DNA of 64,000 bases from a candidate division LCP-89 bacterium B3_LCP (GCA_005223185.1 NJBN01000004.1:186001-250000); one strand, 5' to 3'; shown: positions 42,295-52,154, counted from the first letter of the stretch. Made by a program: numbers and translations. The notes: generated by a model from the letters alone, not told the origin.

Positions 42295-42310
42295 TACCAC
42301 CACGGTGGTA
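42295..42310. promoter_or_regulatory. Palindrome upstream of the seleno-redox promoter (operator or dapF terminator)
   Basis: TACCAC-CACG-GTGGTA, a 6-bp perfect inverted repeat 36 bp upstream of the -35 box and 90 nt after the dapF stop. It could bind a regulator or end dapF transcription. No T-run follows directly. Confidence 0.35.
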
Positions 42311-42400
42311 ACTGAATTATTCCCCTAAATGTGATACTCATCTGTCTGCAAAATGTTGGCGTCTTGACAAGGTGAGTTTAAGCTGAGAGTTGTCCATGCT

Positions 42401-43270
42401 TTAAAATTCCAGCACGCCGTGAAAGACGTAAACCGCTTCACCTTCCAGCGTGGCTTCAGCATATTGATCGGCGATAGCTACCACCAGTTCACCGCCCGGC
42501 TGTTCAACTTTGATGTTGGCGGCAAAGGGTAGTACTCCTTTAGCGATACCTGCAGCCACAGCGGCAACCGCTCCCGAACCGCACGACAGCGTCGGTCCTG
42601 ATCCTCTCTCCCATACGCGCTGCCAGATGGTATCGGGACCCTTGACTTCTACGAACGATACGTTAACGTGTTCCGGGAAGAGGGAGTGTTTCTCCAATAC
42701 CGGACCTAATTGGTTGAACTGATCGTCAGAGTATTCACCAAAGATAACCACATGCGGATTGCCCACTGACAGGGCGGTGATTTTCAACTTGGTGTCCTTA
42801 TCCAGTTTAAGTTCCTCATCAATGCAGTCACCTTGGCCACGCATGGGCAGGTCCAGCCGGTTGAAGGAAACGGGCGGCATGGCAACTCGGACGCGATCAC
42901 CGGTCAGGAAATCCACTACGATGTCTCCGCCCAGAGTTTGAATTGTCATAGGTGAATTGACAGGGTAACCCTGATCGCGAACAAAAAGAGCGAGACAGCG
43001 CAGACCGTTTCCACAGATCTGAGCTTCCTGACCGTCAGCATTGAAGTACTTCATCCGGCAGTCGCTCTCTTCAGATTCCAGCAAGACGATCAATCCATCA
43101 CTGCCGATGCCGAAATGTCTGGTGCAGAGCTTGAAGATGGTTTCCGTATGCCACCAGCTTGGCGTTTCCGGGTACTTAATGCCGTCAACAAGGATAAAAT
43201 CGTTGCCGGTGGCATGGTACTTGGAAAAGTACATTACGTTCTTACTGGGTTGACGCGGTGTTATTTCCAT
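42401..43270 (-). CDS. dapF: Diaminopimelate epimerase
   Basis: It converts LL- to meso-diaminopimelate for lysine and peptidoglycan synthesis. It has 289 residues with both catalytic cysteines in context: ADGQEAQICGNGLRC and GSGPTLSCGSGAVA. The start at 43270 has an AGGTG site upstream. A later ATG (43234, MYFSKYHATGND) lies at the usual family start and could be the true one. It ends just before the seleno-redox operon promoter. Confidence 0.95.
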   Translation of the reverse strand: MEITPRQPSKNVMYFSKYHATGNDFILVDGIKYPETPSWWHTETIFKLCTRHFGIGSDGLIVLLESEESDCRMKYFNADGQEAQICGNGLRCLALFVRDQGYPVNSPMTIQTLGGDIVVDFLTGDRVRVAMPPVSFNRLDLPMRGQGDCIDEELKLDKDTKLKITALSVGNPHVVIFGEYSDDQFNQLGPVLEKHSLFPEHVNVSFVEVKGPDTIWQRVWERGSGPTLSCGSGAVAAVAAGIAKGVLPFAANIKVEQPGGELVVAIADQYAEATLEGEAVYVFHGVLEF

Positions 43271-43340
43271 AAGACACCTGCTTAGTATTTTCAGCTTTTA
43301 ATGCGTTGGTAAATCTATCTGAATCTATTTAAAATAATTG

Positions 43341-44318
43341 CTAATCTATCCTTTTCAAAGCTTTTTTTGCCTGTTTATGCTTAGGATTCAATTTCAGCAC
43401 CTGTTGGTATTCCGCTTTCGCCTGATCTATCTTCCCGCCTTTCTGGTAGATCTGTCCCAGATAGTAATGAGCCCGATCGAATGCCGGATCACTTTCGACA
43501 GTTTCCGATTTCAGATAGTCTTCAAGGCACTCTTCGGCCCTGACTAAGTTTTCGCCAGATGCTGCGCCTAATCTGCCAATTTCAAATAATACACTAACTT
43601 CATCGGGCAATTCTATCAACATTTTTTCCAAGAGTTGGGATGCTTTACCGTATTCTTCCGTCATATAGTACAAATCATTCAGCAGATAACGGAAATCCGG
43701 ATCAGCGGGATCCTCCTCGATAGCAGCTAAGTACTCTCCTTCGGCTCTGGTGAATTCCTCTTCGTCTTTATAAATTCGTGCGTAAGCCTTGTGTGCCCAG
43801 AGAGAATCTCGTTTCTTTATTTCCTCTGCTTCTAAGTAGGCTTTTTTCTTGCTGCCGCCCACAATTCCTGGCGCCTGCAGATAGAATCTCACCAAAGCCT
43901 CTCTGGCGCGCACATGATCCGGGTTCAGTTCGATGGCACGCAGAAAACCTCTCTTAGTCTTCTTAGCCAGACCAATTCTCTTGAAAATACTCGCCTTCTG
44001 CGCTTTCCTCCCATAGACAGCTCCCAACCAGAAATGATGATCAGAGGTTTCGTCATTAATAGCCACTGTCTCTTCAAACTGGTCAATAGCCGAATCGTAT
44101 TCCTTGCGTTCATAGAAAACCCTGCCCAAATACAGTATAGCCTGAGTGTCATCCGGCTGCTTCTGGATTAATTCCTGGAATACTTCTTCAGCTTGCGAAT
44201 ATCTGCCAGCTTCAAAGAATGCGATTCCATCTTCCAGAGAAGCCCCTGCATGAGTGATCGCAGAAGTAATAGCAAGCAGTCCTATGAGAAGAAAGATATA
44301 GTTATTCACCTGTCTCAA
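43341..44318 (-). CDS. Exported TPR-repeat protein, paralogue 1
   Basis: A 325-residue protein with a signal peptide (1-24) followed by about six to seven tetratricopeptide repeats (for example YSQAEEVFQELIQKQPDDTQ). TPRs mediate protein contacts, so a scaffold role in the envelope is likely. It is closely related to the next upstream gene (44346-45371): same repeat order, the shared block PGIVGGS/PGIMGGS near the middle, and the same NPxHxQAKKALKxxx ending. It is a tandem duplication. Confidence 0.85.
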   Translation of the reverse strand: MRQVNNYIFLLIGLLAITSAITHAGASLEDGIAFFEAGRYSQAEEVFQELIQKQPDDTQAILYLGRVFYERKEYDSAIDQFEETVAINDETSDHHFWLGAVYGRKAQKASIFKRIGLAKKTKRGFLRAIELNPDHVRAREALVRFYLQAPGIVGGSKKKAYLEAEEIKKRDSLWAHKAYARIYKDEEEFTRAEGEYLAAIEEDPADPDFRYLLNDLYYMTEEYGKASQLLEKMLIELPDEVSVLFEIGRLGAASGENLVRAEECLEDYLKSETVESDPAFDRAHYYLGQIYQKGGKIDQAKAEYQQVLKLNPKHKQAKKALKRID

Positions 44319-44345
44319 TTTTCACCTCACGTATTTAAAGGGTGT

Positions 44346-45371
44346 TTATTTCAGTTTTTTTAAGGCTTTTTTAGCTTGCGTGTGATCGGGATTGATAACC
44401 AAAGCGGCTTCATAGTGTACGCGAGCGGAATCTATCTTCCCGGCTTTATCATATACCATAGCCAATCGGTGATGAGCCCAATCGAGACCAGAGTCATCCG
44501 GTCCAGGTTCAGATAACAAATATTGCAGCAGACAATCTGCCGCTCTATCCGGTCTTTGACCGGAAAGCGCTCCTGTCCGACCGATCTGGTATAAGGCTCT
44601 CAGTTCTTCCGGATGATCCTGTAAGATGTTATCAAACAGATCGAAGGCTTTGTCGAACTGTTCGTGATTTTGATAAAAATAGCCTAAATAGTACTGGTAA
44701 TCACTGTTATCTGGATCGCTGGCTATTAAATTATGATATTCACCTTCCGCCAAATCCATCTTATCATCATGTTCGTATATGACAGCGCTGGCATGACAGC
44801 CCATCACGGGATTGCGTGTTTTTATCTCTTCAGCTTGAACTCTGGCTTTTTCATCGCTGCCGCCCATGATTCCCGGCGCATTCAGATAAAATTGCATCAA
44901 CCCGAAGCGCGCGTCCATGTGGTCTGGGTCTAATTCGACAGTGCGGAGGAACTGCTTCTTAACTCCCTTGGCTAAACCCGGGGCTTTAAAGATGCTGGCA
45001 TCTTGAGCTCTCATACCGTAAACTTGTCCCAGTAGAAAGTGATATTCAGCGCGGCTATCGTCGTATTTGACCGCTTTTTTCAGCCATTTGGAAGCTTGTT
45101 TGGGATCATCATCAGCGGCTAAAGCAATTCTCCCTAAGTAAAAGTTAGCTTCGGCGTTGGTCTTGTCTTCATCAATCAGTGCTTGAAAGATGGGTCTCGC
45201 TTCTTCATAATCCTTGTTTTCAAAGAGTGCTATCGCTTCATCCAGATTTCTGGAACCGTCTGACAGCACTACATTAACTGTTAGGGAAGTTATCAGCAGT
45301 GAACAAATCACCAATATAAATCTTCGCAAAGTATAACTGGTTGGCTTTAGATCTGGTAGTAAGTCCATCAT
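44346..45371 (-). CDS. Exported TPR-repeat protein, paralogue 2
   Basis: A 341-residue protein with a membrane/signal segment (about 15-37) and TPR repeats along its length (YEEARPIFQALIDEDKTNAE and others). It shares organisation and the LNAPGIMGGSDEKA block with the gene 27 bp downstream, so the pair arose by duplication. The start could also be the second methionine. Partner proteins are unknown. Confidence 0.85.
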   Translation of the reverse strand: MMDLLPDLKPTSYTLRRFILVICSLLITSLTVNVVLSDGSRNLDEAIALFENKDYEEARPIFQALIDEDKTNAEANFYLGRIALAADDDPKQASKWLKKAVKYDDSRAEYHFLLGQVYGMRAQDASIFKAPGLAKGVKKQFLRTVELDPDHMDARFGLMQFYLNAPGIMGGSDEKARVQAEEIKTRNPVMGCHASAVIYEHDDKMDLAEGEYHNLIASDPDNSDYQYYLGYFYQNHEQFDKAFDLFDNILQDHPEELRALYQIGRTGALSGQRPDRAADCLLQYLLSEPGPDDSGLDWAHHRLAMVYDKAGKIDSARVHYEAALVINPDHTQAKKALKKLK

Positions 45372-45385
45372 TCTTCCTCACATTC

Positions 45386-46441
45386 TCAAGGTTTGAATAT
45401 TACCTTCAATCCTTCACCCTTCAGTTTGACGTCGAAGCCTTTCTGAAATTCTTCCAACGGCATGGTGTGCGTAACCAGATTCTGCAGGGTTTCCAATAAA
45501 CCGGTTTCGATCATACCCAGCATTCTGAACCAGGTATCGTAGGTCCTCCTGCCGATAATGCCGCGTATGGTCAAACCTTTGAAGACAACGTCGCGGTTGA
45601 AATTAATCGATATCGGTTCCCGGGGTAGTCCTAAGAGAAGAACTTCACCGCCCATACGAACGCATTCGAAGAGGTCATCATAAGCGGTGGGATGCCCACT
45701 CATCTCCACAACTACGTCCACGCCCAAGCGCGTTCTATCCTTCTTACAGTGCTCCAGAAACGCCTGCCTGCCCTCCTGGGAACTCACATTGAAGGTGTGA
45801 TCAGCACCGTTTTGGGCGGCGATATCCAGCAGACTCTGGTTGACGTCCGTTATCAACACCTCACGTGCGCCGCTGATCTTGGCGATTTTCGCACCCATGA
45901 TGCCGATGGGTCCCGCGCCTAAAATAGCTACACTCCTGGCGACGACGTCAACCGGCGATAGCGTGTGCACAGCGTTGCCAATGGCGTCCAAGTAAGCTGC
46001 TACCTCTACCGGTAAATCTTGCGGGAGCTTTATAATATTTGCTGCGGGAACGATTACATATTCAGCAAAACAGCCGTCCGCATCGATTCCCTTGATAATA
46101 GTATTGATACAAACGTGTCCGTTACCTGTACGGCAATTGATACATTCCTTGCAGAGTATGTGCATCTCTGCGGAAACGTAATCTCCCGGTTTGACCTTTT
46201 CCACGCCTGTGCCCACTTCAACGACCTCACCACAGAATTCGTGTCCGACAACGACCGGCATGATCGGTTTCATCCGATTGGTGAGGTCGGGATCACTCTT
46301 GTAGATATCCAGGTCGGTGCCGCAGATGGCAGTAGCTTTAACGCGCACTAACACGTCTGTAGGCGATTTAATTTCAGGCATGGGATGATTATCGACTAAG
46401 GTCAATCCCTGTTCGGTGCTGTTTTTTAAGATGGCTTTCAT
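45386..46441 (-). CDS. tdh: L-threonine 3-dehydrogenase-like zinc alcohol dehydrogenase
   Basis: A 351-residue medium-chain dehydrogenase. I use the ATG at 46441 (MKAILKNS) because the family starts there. The catalytic zinc site is around ICGTD and GHEFCGEV, the structural zinc cysteines are CKECINCRTGNGHVC, and the NAD loop is GAGPIG. ILDA/NAVHT and YDTWFRMLGMIETGL closely match the threonine dehydrogenases that make 2-amino-3-ketobutyrate. Related polyol dehydrogenases cannot be fully excluded. It is separated from selB by a palindromic repeat. Confidence 0.88.
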   Translation of the reverse strand: MKAILKNSTEQGLTLVDNHPMPEIKSPTDVLVRVKATAICGTDLDIYKSDPDLTNRMKPIMPVVVGHEFCGEVVEVGTGVEKVKPGDYVSAEMHILCKECINCRTGNGHVCINTIIKGIDADGCFAEYVIVPAANIIKLPQDLPVEVAAYLDAIGNAVHTLSPVDVVARSVAILGAGPIGIMGAKIAKISGAREVLITDVNQSLLDIAAQNGADHTFNVSSQEGRQAFLEHCKKDRTRLGVDVVVEMSGHPTAYDDLFECVRMGGEVLLLGLPREPISINFNRDVVFKGLTIRGIIGRRTYDTWFRMLGMIETGLLETLQNLVTHTMPLEEFQKGFDVKLKGEGLKVIFKP

Positions 46442-46502
46442 GGTTTTATATGTTATTGTAAATGTGTTCTTTATCTTGTGTTTATTTATGCTGAGGCTTA
46501 CC

Positions 46503-46541
46503 GTCGGGGTCAGAGGCCCCAAAGGGGCAGGCGACCCCGAC
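46503..46541. repeat. Palindromic repeat GTCGGGGTC...GACCCCGAC
   Basis: Outer arms GTCGGGGTC and GACCCCGAC enclose GCCCC-AAA-GGGGC. A degenerate relative, GTCGGAGTGGTCCCTGACCC, lies just upstream of the Nudix gene near 20253-20274. It sits between selB and tdh. Confidence 0.65.
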
Positions 46542-46565
46542 TACGGGATTTCGTCTTTTCATAGG

Positions 46566-48482
46566 TCAAGATTGGTTCTTCAATTGGCGCACTTCACCCA
46601 CTCGCACAGTGAAACCTATCTGATCGAAGTAATTCAGAATCGGGGTGGTGAATTTACGTGTGGAATTTAGCGCTTCACGTGCTTCAAAAAAAGCGATTTC
46701 ATCTTTATCTTTAAAAAGACCTGCCACGATATCTTTTGCCTCATCGATGCGTTGGGAGTGAAAAATCAGAGCGCGGCCTATCTTGATGCTTAATTCCTTC
46801 AGGTCGCCCTTATCAGTCAGCCCTTGAATTACACGGCGGACCTGCTCAGCAGGCGCGTCCAACTGTTCGGTTAGTTCATCGAATTCGGGAGTGACGAAAG
46901 CAGCTTCCCAGTATATTTTTAGGATTTTTTCTGCTAATAATTCCTGCTGTTTATTGAACTTGATCTTGTGTCCCTTCCGCAGAACGTGCAGACCCTTTAA
47001 TTCTATATCACCCTCTTCCACATGGTGATCGAGAAAAGCGTCGTACAGTCCTGTATCCACCTTACCGAACAGCTTGCCTGCCAGTTCGGAACGTTTCAAC
47101 CCTAAGCGAAATGGGTTGGCATGGTGGAATTCATCCAGCGTCTTCAGCATCAATTTTCTGGAGTCTTCTAAGACTTCATGATGGATAACCCAATACGTCT
47201 GAGGCGTTTTGAATTGAACTATCTTACCCTGCTCGATCAATTTCTCAAAGAGACCGGATACTTCATCTTCTGGTCGGGAAATATCGCGGGCGACAGAAGC
47301 GATGGTCAGAGGAACGAAGCCGCTGCGTCTGATATGTTGTTCGGTTAAGTCACCGGCGCCGCCTTTGTCCAGAGCTTCTAAAACGCGGATCTCATCATCC
47401 GGGAGGTACTTCAATTTTTCTGGATGGACTTCCAATATCTGCCCGCCGCCGATGGTTCTGCCAGGTGAGTAATCCCTTATGACGAATCGGTCGCCGATTT
47501 CGCAGACGGTAGGGGATTCTAAGCGCAATTGCATGTAGCCGGTTTCGCCCGGAAGAATGGGTTTCTTCTCTAAAGGCACCGCTCTGGCTAAGTACTCGGC
47601 TGTACCTAAATGGAGACGAATTCTAGCGCGGTTGGCAAGGGGCTTTGAAGCAAAAAGGAGGTGATTATAGGACACGTTCAGCATGTAGGTTGATTTGAAA
47701 TATCCAGTTTGTGCTAGCAGATCACCGCGCATGATCTGGGATGTTTCCACCCCCTGTAGATTGATGGCAGCACGTTCACCGATTCTGGTTTTGGGGACTT
47801 CAGCGTTATGAACCTGTATCCGCTTAATGCGGACGGTAATTCCAGCAGGCTGCAGTTCAGCGCGATCGCCGGGTTTAAGTTCTCCGCCCAAAACGGTTCC
47901 AGCGATGACGGTCCCCGAACCTTTTATGCTGAAAACGCGGTCAACGTACATGCGGAAAACACCACGATCGGGTCTTGGGGGAATCTCTTCTGCTAACTTT
48001 AAAATTGCCTGTTTTATCTCTTCGATGCCCTTACCGCTGATGCTATCAACTCGGAAAATTGGCGCATCTTCCAGGAAAGATCCCGTTAACCTTTGCTTGA
48101 TATCATCCTCGACCAGGTCAACCCATTCAGGGTCCACCGTATCGATCTTCGTCAACGCTACCATGCCGCGTTCGACGTTCATCAGTTTCAAGATTTCAAA
48201 GTGCTCTTCCGACTGCGGCATGAAACCGTCATCGGCGGCAACGATGAAAACGACTGCATCGACCGTCACCACTCCAGACAGCATGTTTTTGATGAATTTT
48301 TCATGCCCCGGAACGTCTATGAAAGTGATATCGTCACCTAAGAAAGCAAATCCCAGGTCAATGGTCATTTCCCTCTCTTTTTCTTCCTGCAGACGATCAG
48401 GGTCTGTGCCGGTTAGCGCTCTGACTAATGCGGATTTCCCATGATCGACATGCCCCGCAGTGCCGATGACAACATGCTGCAT
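46566..48482 (-). CDS. selB: SelB, selenocysteine-specific translation elongation factor
   Basis: It delivers selenocysteinyl-tRNA to in-frame UGA codons that carry a SECIS hairpin. It has 638 residues. The N-terminal GTPase has G1 GHVDHGKS, EREMTIDLGFA, DVPGHE and ALTKID. Beta-barrel domains follow (about 175-365). The C-terminal third (about 380-638) consists of the winged-helix repeats that bind the SECIS RNA and distinguish SelB from EF-Tu. Its presence shows that this organism inserts selenocysteine, which supports the UGA-containing genes 4-9 kb away on the same strand. selA, selC and selD are not in the window. Confidence 0.95.
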   Translation of the reverse strand: MQHVVIGTAGHVDHGKSALVRALTGTDPDRLQEEKEREMTIDLGFAFLGDDITFIDVPGHEKFIKNMLSGVVTVDAVVFIVAADDGFMPQSEEHFEILKLMNVERGMVALTKIDTVDPEWVDLVEDDIKQRLTGSFLEDAPIFRVDSISGKGIEEIKQAILKLAEEIPPRPDRGVFRMYVDRVFSIKGSGTVIAGTVLGGELKPGDRAELQPAGITVRIKRIQVHNAEVPKTRIGERAAINLQGVETSQIMRGDLLAQTGYFKSTYMLNVSYNHLLFASKPLANRARIRLHLGTAEYLARAVPLEKKPILPGETGYMQLRLESPTVCEIGDRFVIRDYSPGRTIGGGQILEVHPEKLKYLPDDEIRVLEALDKGGAGDLTEQHIRRSGFVPLTIASVARDISRPEDEVSGLFEKLIEQGKIVQFKTPQTYWVIHHEVLEDSRKLMLKTLDEFHHANPFRLGLKRSELAGKLFGKVDTGLYDAFLDHHVEEGDIELKGLHVLRKGHKIKFNKQQELLAEKILKIYWEAAFVTPEFDELTEQLDAPAEQVRRVIQGLTDKGDLKELSIKIGRALIFHSQRIDEAKDIVAGLFKDKDEIAFFEAREALNSTRKFTTPILNYFDQIGFTVRVGEVRQLKNQS

Positions 48483-48667
48483 TATTTCATCCAGATTTTA
48501 GTGCGTCCGTCGTTAGAGTTATCCTATGCTACCATTGACCAGAGATTTAAGCATCCCTTCAATTCACTCTTAAAAGGCAGCGCTTGTTCCACAGCTATTG
48601 CGTAAGATTCATTAAGGACCAAAAAACCCCAGGAATCCCAAATATGATTTCTTAGCAAACCTCACGC

Positions 48668-49180
48668 TTAGCGACATGTAGCGATGTCGCTGCAACTCTC
48701 CAAGAATTGTCTTAGCCTGTCACCACCATTTAGCTTCTCCTCATCGGCGGTGATGGCATCATCGAAGCTTTTTATAAAGAGACCGGCGAAAATGCCCGGA
48801 GCCGACCCAATCACAGAACCTGATTCGTCCCATACCGGAACGCTTATTCCGCAGCTTGGCGAGCGAGATTTGAAAATGAAACCGTCTAAGTCCAGTTTCT
48901 CAAGTTCATTGATCTTACCAGCCGACCAAGATGTAAATTTATCGGTGAGGTCTCTACTGGTTTCAATTACTACAATACGAGGTGATTCTGTTTCCCCGCG
49001 CAATTCCATTTTCGGTCTTGGAATCGTCAGACCGCAATCCACCTCAGGGCAGATCGGAACTAACTCAGCTACGCCACTTAGAGAATCCAGCAACTGTCTA
49101 TCCAGTTTGCTTTCGCCGTCATAACGCACCTTTTCTCCGGTGAGGCAGGCGCTGATCCCTATTTTCAATTTACTCGGCAT
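48668..49180 (-). CDS. DUF523 family protein (YbbK-like)
   Basis: A 170-residue cytoplasmic protein with the DUF523 pattern: ISACLTGEKVRYDG near the start, LVPICPEVDCGLTIPR, GFIFKSRSPSCG and a C-terminal GxFAGLF. Conserved cysteines suggest metal or cluster binding, but the function of the family is unknown. It starts 4 bp after the amidohydrolase stop on the same strand. Confidence 0.85.
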   Translation of the reverse strand: MPSKLKIGISACLTGEKVRYDGESKLDRQLLDSLSGVAELVPICPEVDCGLTIPRPKMELRGETESPRIVVIETSRDLTDKFTSWSAGKINELEKLDLDGFIFKSRSPSCGISVPVWDESGSVIGSAPGIFAGLFIKSFDDAITADEEKLNGGDRLRQFLESCSDIATCR

Positions 49181-49184
49181 TGTC

Positions 49185-50885
49185 TCAGGGTATTAAATCC
49201 TTCATGACCAGATCAGCATAGACAATTTTGCCACCCACGATGGTGCCAACCACTTTAGTTTCCAGTATCTCAGCCCGCGGTATCCTGAAGATGTCCCTAT
49301 CCACAATGGTGAAATCAGCCAGTTTCCCGACCTCTATACTGCCCTTTATGTCCTCAGCGAATTCTGCATAAGCCGCGTCGATGGTGAAACCTCGCACAGC
49401 TTCTTCCACAGTCATTCGTTCCTGCGGATACCAGCCGCCCGGTGGTTGCCCCTGGTGGTCCTGCCTGGTTGCAGCGGCATATATACCCCACAGTGGATTT
49501 GGTGATTCAACCGGAAAGTCCGATCCGCAGGGGATTTTACAACCACGGTTAAGCAGTTGGCGCCAGGCGTAGGCTCCTTTTATTCTGTCCGGACCTAATC
49601 GATCTTCTGCCCAGGGCATGTCAGAAGTGGCATGGGTGGGCTGCATAGAAGGAATGACCTTCAACTCTGCAAACCTGTCAATATCATCAGAGGCTATTAT
49701 CTGGCTGTGTTCCACGCGAAGGCGGTAATCGCCCTCAGGATTTTCCGTCAGTGCTTTTTCATAGGCATCGAGAGTAGCCCGCACCGCAGCATCACCGATA
49801 GCGTGCGTACAGACCTGAAACCCCGCGTCAATTGCTAAACTGGCTGTCTGATATATCGAATCGGCGTCGCGAATTAATAATCCACTGTTGCCCGGATCAT
49901 CCGAATACGGTTCCAACAGAGCTGCGCCGCGGGAACCCAGAGCTCCATCAGCGTACAACTTGACCGTTCTAACCTGAAAGAACGAATCATCTTCGTAGGT
50001 AAGCGGACCATTTTGGAAATATTCCTGAAGAAGTGTCTCATCATCTCCATCTAACATTGCGTGAATTCTCATAGTCAATTCGCCAGATTCAGTCAATTCA
50101 CGATAGACGTCCAGGCGGGTGGTATCGACACCTGCATCATGAAGGCCCACTAATCCTAAACGATTGCATTCTTTCATCGCTTTCTTGAACCAGTTCCTGT
50201 ATTCCTGAGGAGGCGTAGCGGGCAGTTGATCCTTCACTAAATTTATGGCGTTATCTATTAACACGCCGGTAGGATTTCCCTGCCTGTCACGGATTATCTT
50301 CCCGCCTTCGGGCGCGGTAGTGTTTTTGTCTATGCCGCATATATCAAGAACGGTTTTATTCACCCAGGCGGCATGACCATCGACCCGGCGCAGGTAAACA
50401 GGATGGGATTCCGTACCCCGCAGATCTCGCCAGGAAGGGAATTTCTTCGTACTCCATAGGTTCTGATCCCAACCTCTGCCGGAAATCCATGAGCTTTCAG
50501 GAGTTCCCTCCATCTCTTTCAGCACCAGTTCTCTGATCTCACCTGGTGATTGCATACCTATAAGATCCAACTGAGAGAGGTATTTCCCTAAAGATGAGAG
50601 ATGAGCGTGTGCGTCAATCAAACCGGGTAGAACGAAGAAACCCTGCAGGTCTATCACGCGCGTATCTGAATCCTGGAATTCTTCTGATTCTGCTTCAGAA
50701 CCGGCAAATATTATTCTCCCCTCACGGATCGCAACAGCATCGACCTTTGGTTGATAGGCATCCATGGTATATATCCTGTCGCCTTTTAGAATCAGGTCTG
50801 CGGGACCCTTATTTCCACAACTCATCAATCCCACCGAAAGAAATGTGAATAACATGATACTACAGAGTTTGATATTTCGGTTCAT
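49185..50885 (-). CDS. Lipoprotein amidohydrolase, YtcJ-like
   Basis: A 566-residue metal-dependent hydrolase. I take the start at 50885 because the signal peptide with a lipobox (VGLMSCGNKGP) begins there. The amidohydrolase core has LPGLIDAHAHL with the metal-binding HxH, a lysine/histidine pair further on (HDAGVD, CTHAIGDAAV) and GSDFPVESPNP near the end, as in YtcJ-type enzymes that act on amide substrates. The lipid anchor puts it outside the cytoplasm, unusual for this enzyme class. The substrate is unknown. Confidence 0.88.
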   Translation of the reverse strand: MNRNIKLCSIMLFTFLSVGLMSCGNKGPADLILKGDRIYTMDAYQPKVDAVAIREGRIIFAGSEAESEEFQDSDTRVIDLQGFFVLPGLIDAHAHLSSLGKYLSQLDLIGMQSPGEIRELVLKEMEGTPESSWISGRGWDQNLWSTKKFPSWRDLRGTESHPVYLRRVDGHAAWVNKTVLDICGIDKNTTAPEGGKIIRDRQGNPTGVLIDNAINLVKDQLPATPPQEYRNWFKKAMKECNRLGLVGLHDAGVDTTRLDVYRELTESGELTMRIHAMLDGDDETLLQEYFQNGPLTYEDDSFFQVRTVKLYADGALGSRGAALLEPYSDDPGNSGLLIRDADSIYQTASLAIDAGFQVCTHAIGDAAVRATLDAYEKALTENPEGDYRLRVEHSQIIASDDIDRFAELKVIPSMQPTHATSDMPWAEDRLGPDRIKGAYAWRQLLNRGCKIPCGSDFPVESPNPLWGIYAAATRQDHQGQPPGGWYPQERMTVEEAVRGFTIDAAYAEFAEDIKGSIEVGKLADFTIVDRDIFRIPRAEILETKVVGTIVGGKIVYADLVMKDLIP

Positions 50886-51287
50886 TACTTTTTCCCAATA
50901 TTTCAGCTTGTACCTATTACTGACCCAGGCGGAAATCATACACTTAAAGATAAAGCAGACTTACCAGAATGTCAAGTCCAATATCCCCAACAATTTCGTG
51001 GATAAGTCATAACTAACCTCTCATAAGGATACAAAAATCGGCGGAAAAGTACACCCCTGATCGGGGAAAAAGATGCCGGATTCAGTTCTCTAAGATAGCT
51101 CCTTATCTCTAAACTGTTGATAATTAAGGTATAATATTAATCACAATCTCACTAAACCATGGCACATGATTTGCGTAAAACTGCAGTGTTAATTGTATTT
51201 TTATTAGACTTCTGCTTTAATTACGTCTGATTTGGCATATAATAATAACCGTGGCTCGATGGAAACACCCACAGGAGGGACGATTCC
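50886..51287. other. Divergent intergenic region before the sulfotransferase cluster
   Basis: About 400 bp without a gene. It holds a small CCCC-TGATC-GGGG palindrome (51054-51066) and AT-rich DNA with a perfect TATAAT at 51238-51243, but no good -35 box at 17 nt. A strong AGGAGGG site (51272) precedes the sulfotransferase start. Confidence 0.55.
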
Positions 51288-52154
51288 ATGGATGAGGAAA
51301 GACTCATGAACAATGATAGTAAATCAGAATTTCCTGCGCAGTTCCTGTTCAAGCCCATACTTATCGTGGGGTTTCCCAATTCTGGCATGAGCCTCTTAGC
51401 CAGACTTCTTCACCAAGCAGGGACCTTTGCGGTCAGCGACAGGAAATCTGAAAGCTGGAAATACTTTGACAGGATAGATATTGACATCCTTCCGGGATGG
51501 AATGACCCGGATATAATTCGCCGGTTCGATCCACATCAGGCTTCGTTTGGAATATCTGCACTAACTATCGCAGACGTCTTATGCGAAAACGGCTATATCG
51601 GAGACTTACCCTGGGTATGGGCTAATCCGCGGGCGGGCGCTACTATCCAGGCATGGGTCGAGGCTTTTCCGGAAGCATCGGTTGTGCACGTAATCCGTGA
51701 TCCTTTAGATGCAATCACAACGTTAGGTGAAGAGTTCTCGGAATTTACTCCCGGCGGTAAATTGCCACGACAGGAATTGGAATTCTGGGGAAGATTGTGG
51801 GTCGAAAACGATAGAAGAATCTCAAAAACCTCATTCAAATCTGAATCTTTCGTGGAAGTTCGTTATGAAGCACTATGCTGCCGTCCGCATCAGGAACTGG
51901 GGAAACTCATGCAGTTCTTGGATCTACCTGAAGTTGGATCGGTGGACATAAGAGAGATATCGGCAAGAGATATTGGGATTTACAGGAAATTGATCGCAGA
52001 CGGACTTCTACGCAGCGAGGATGTGAAGAAACTTAAGACTGTATTGGGAGATAGTAGAACGATTCGCGGATACACCGGATCTTCTCATAGAGGTTTCTAT
52101 GTAGATGGAAATGCTCAATCGAGCTGCAATCAGATACTTACACCAGTTATGTAA
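51288..52154 (+). CDS. Sulfotransferase-like protein
   Basis: A 288-residue cytoplasmic protein that fits PAPS-dependent sulfotransferases. The 5'-phosphosulfate loop is ILIVGFPNSGMSLLARLL (about 25-42) and the 3'-phosphate loop is VVHVIRDPLDAITTLG (about 135-150). It begins a plus-strand run with a cytidylyltransferase, a second sulfotransferase and a giant glycosyltransferase, so it probably sulfates a surface glycan. Acceptor unknown. Confidence 0.75.
   Translation: MDEERLMNNDSKSEFPAQFLFKPILIVGFPNSGMSLLARLLHQAGTFAVSDRKSESWKYFDRIDIDILPGWNDPDIIRRFDPHQASFGISALTIADVLCENGYIGDLPWVWANPRAGATIQAWVEAFPEASVVHVIRDPLDAITTLGEEFSEFTPGGKLPRQELEFWGRLWVENDRRISKTSFKSESFVEVRYEALCCRPHQELGKLMQFLDLPEVGSVDIREISARDIGIYRKLIADGLLRSEDVKKLKTVLGDSRTIRGYTGSSHRGFYVDGNAQSSCNQILTPVM

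Noticed and set aside
48483-48667. tRNA-Sec gene (selC) next to selB
   Set aside because: I looked for a long acceptor/variable-arm cloverleaf with a UCA anticodon in the 185 bp upstream of selB and saw none.
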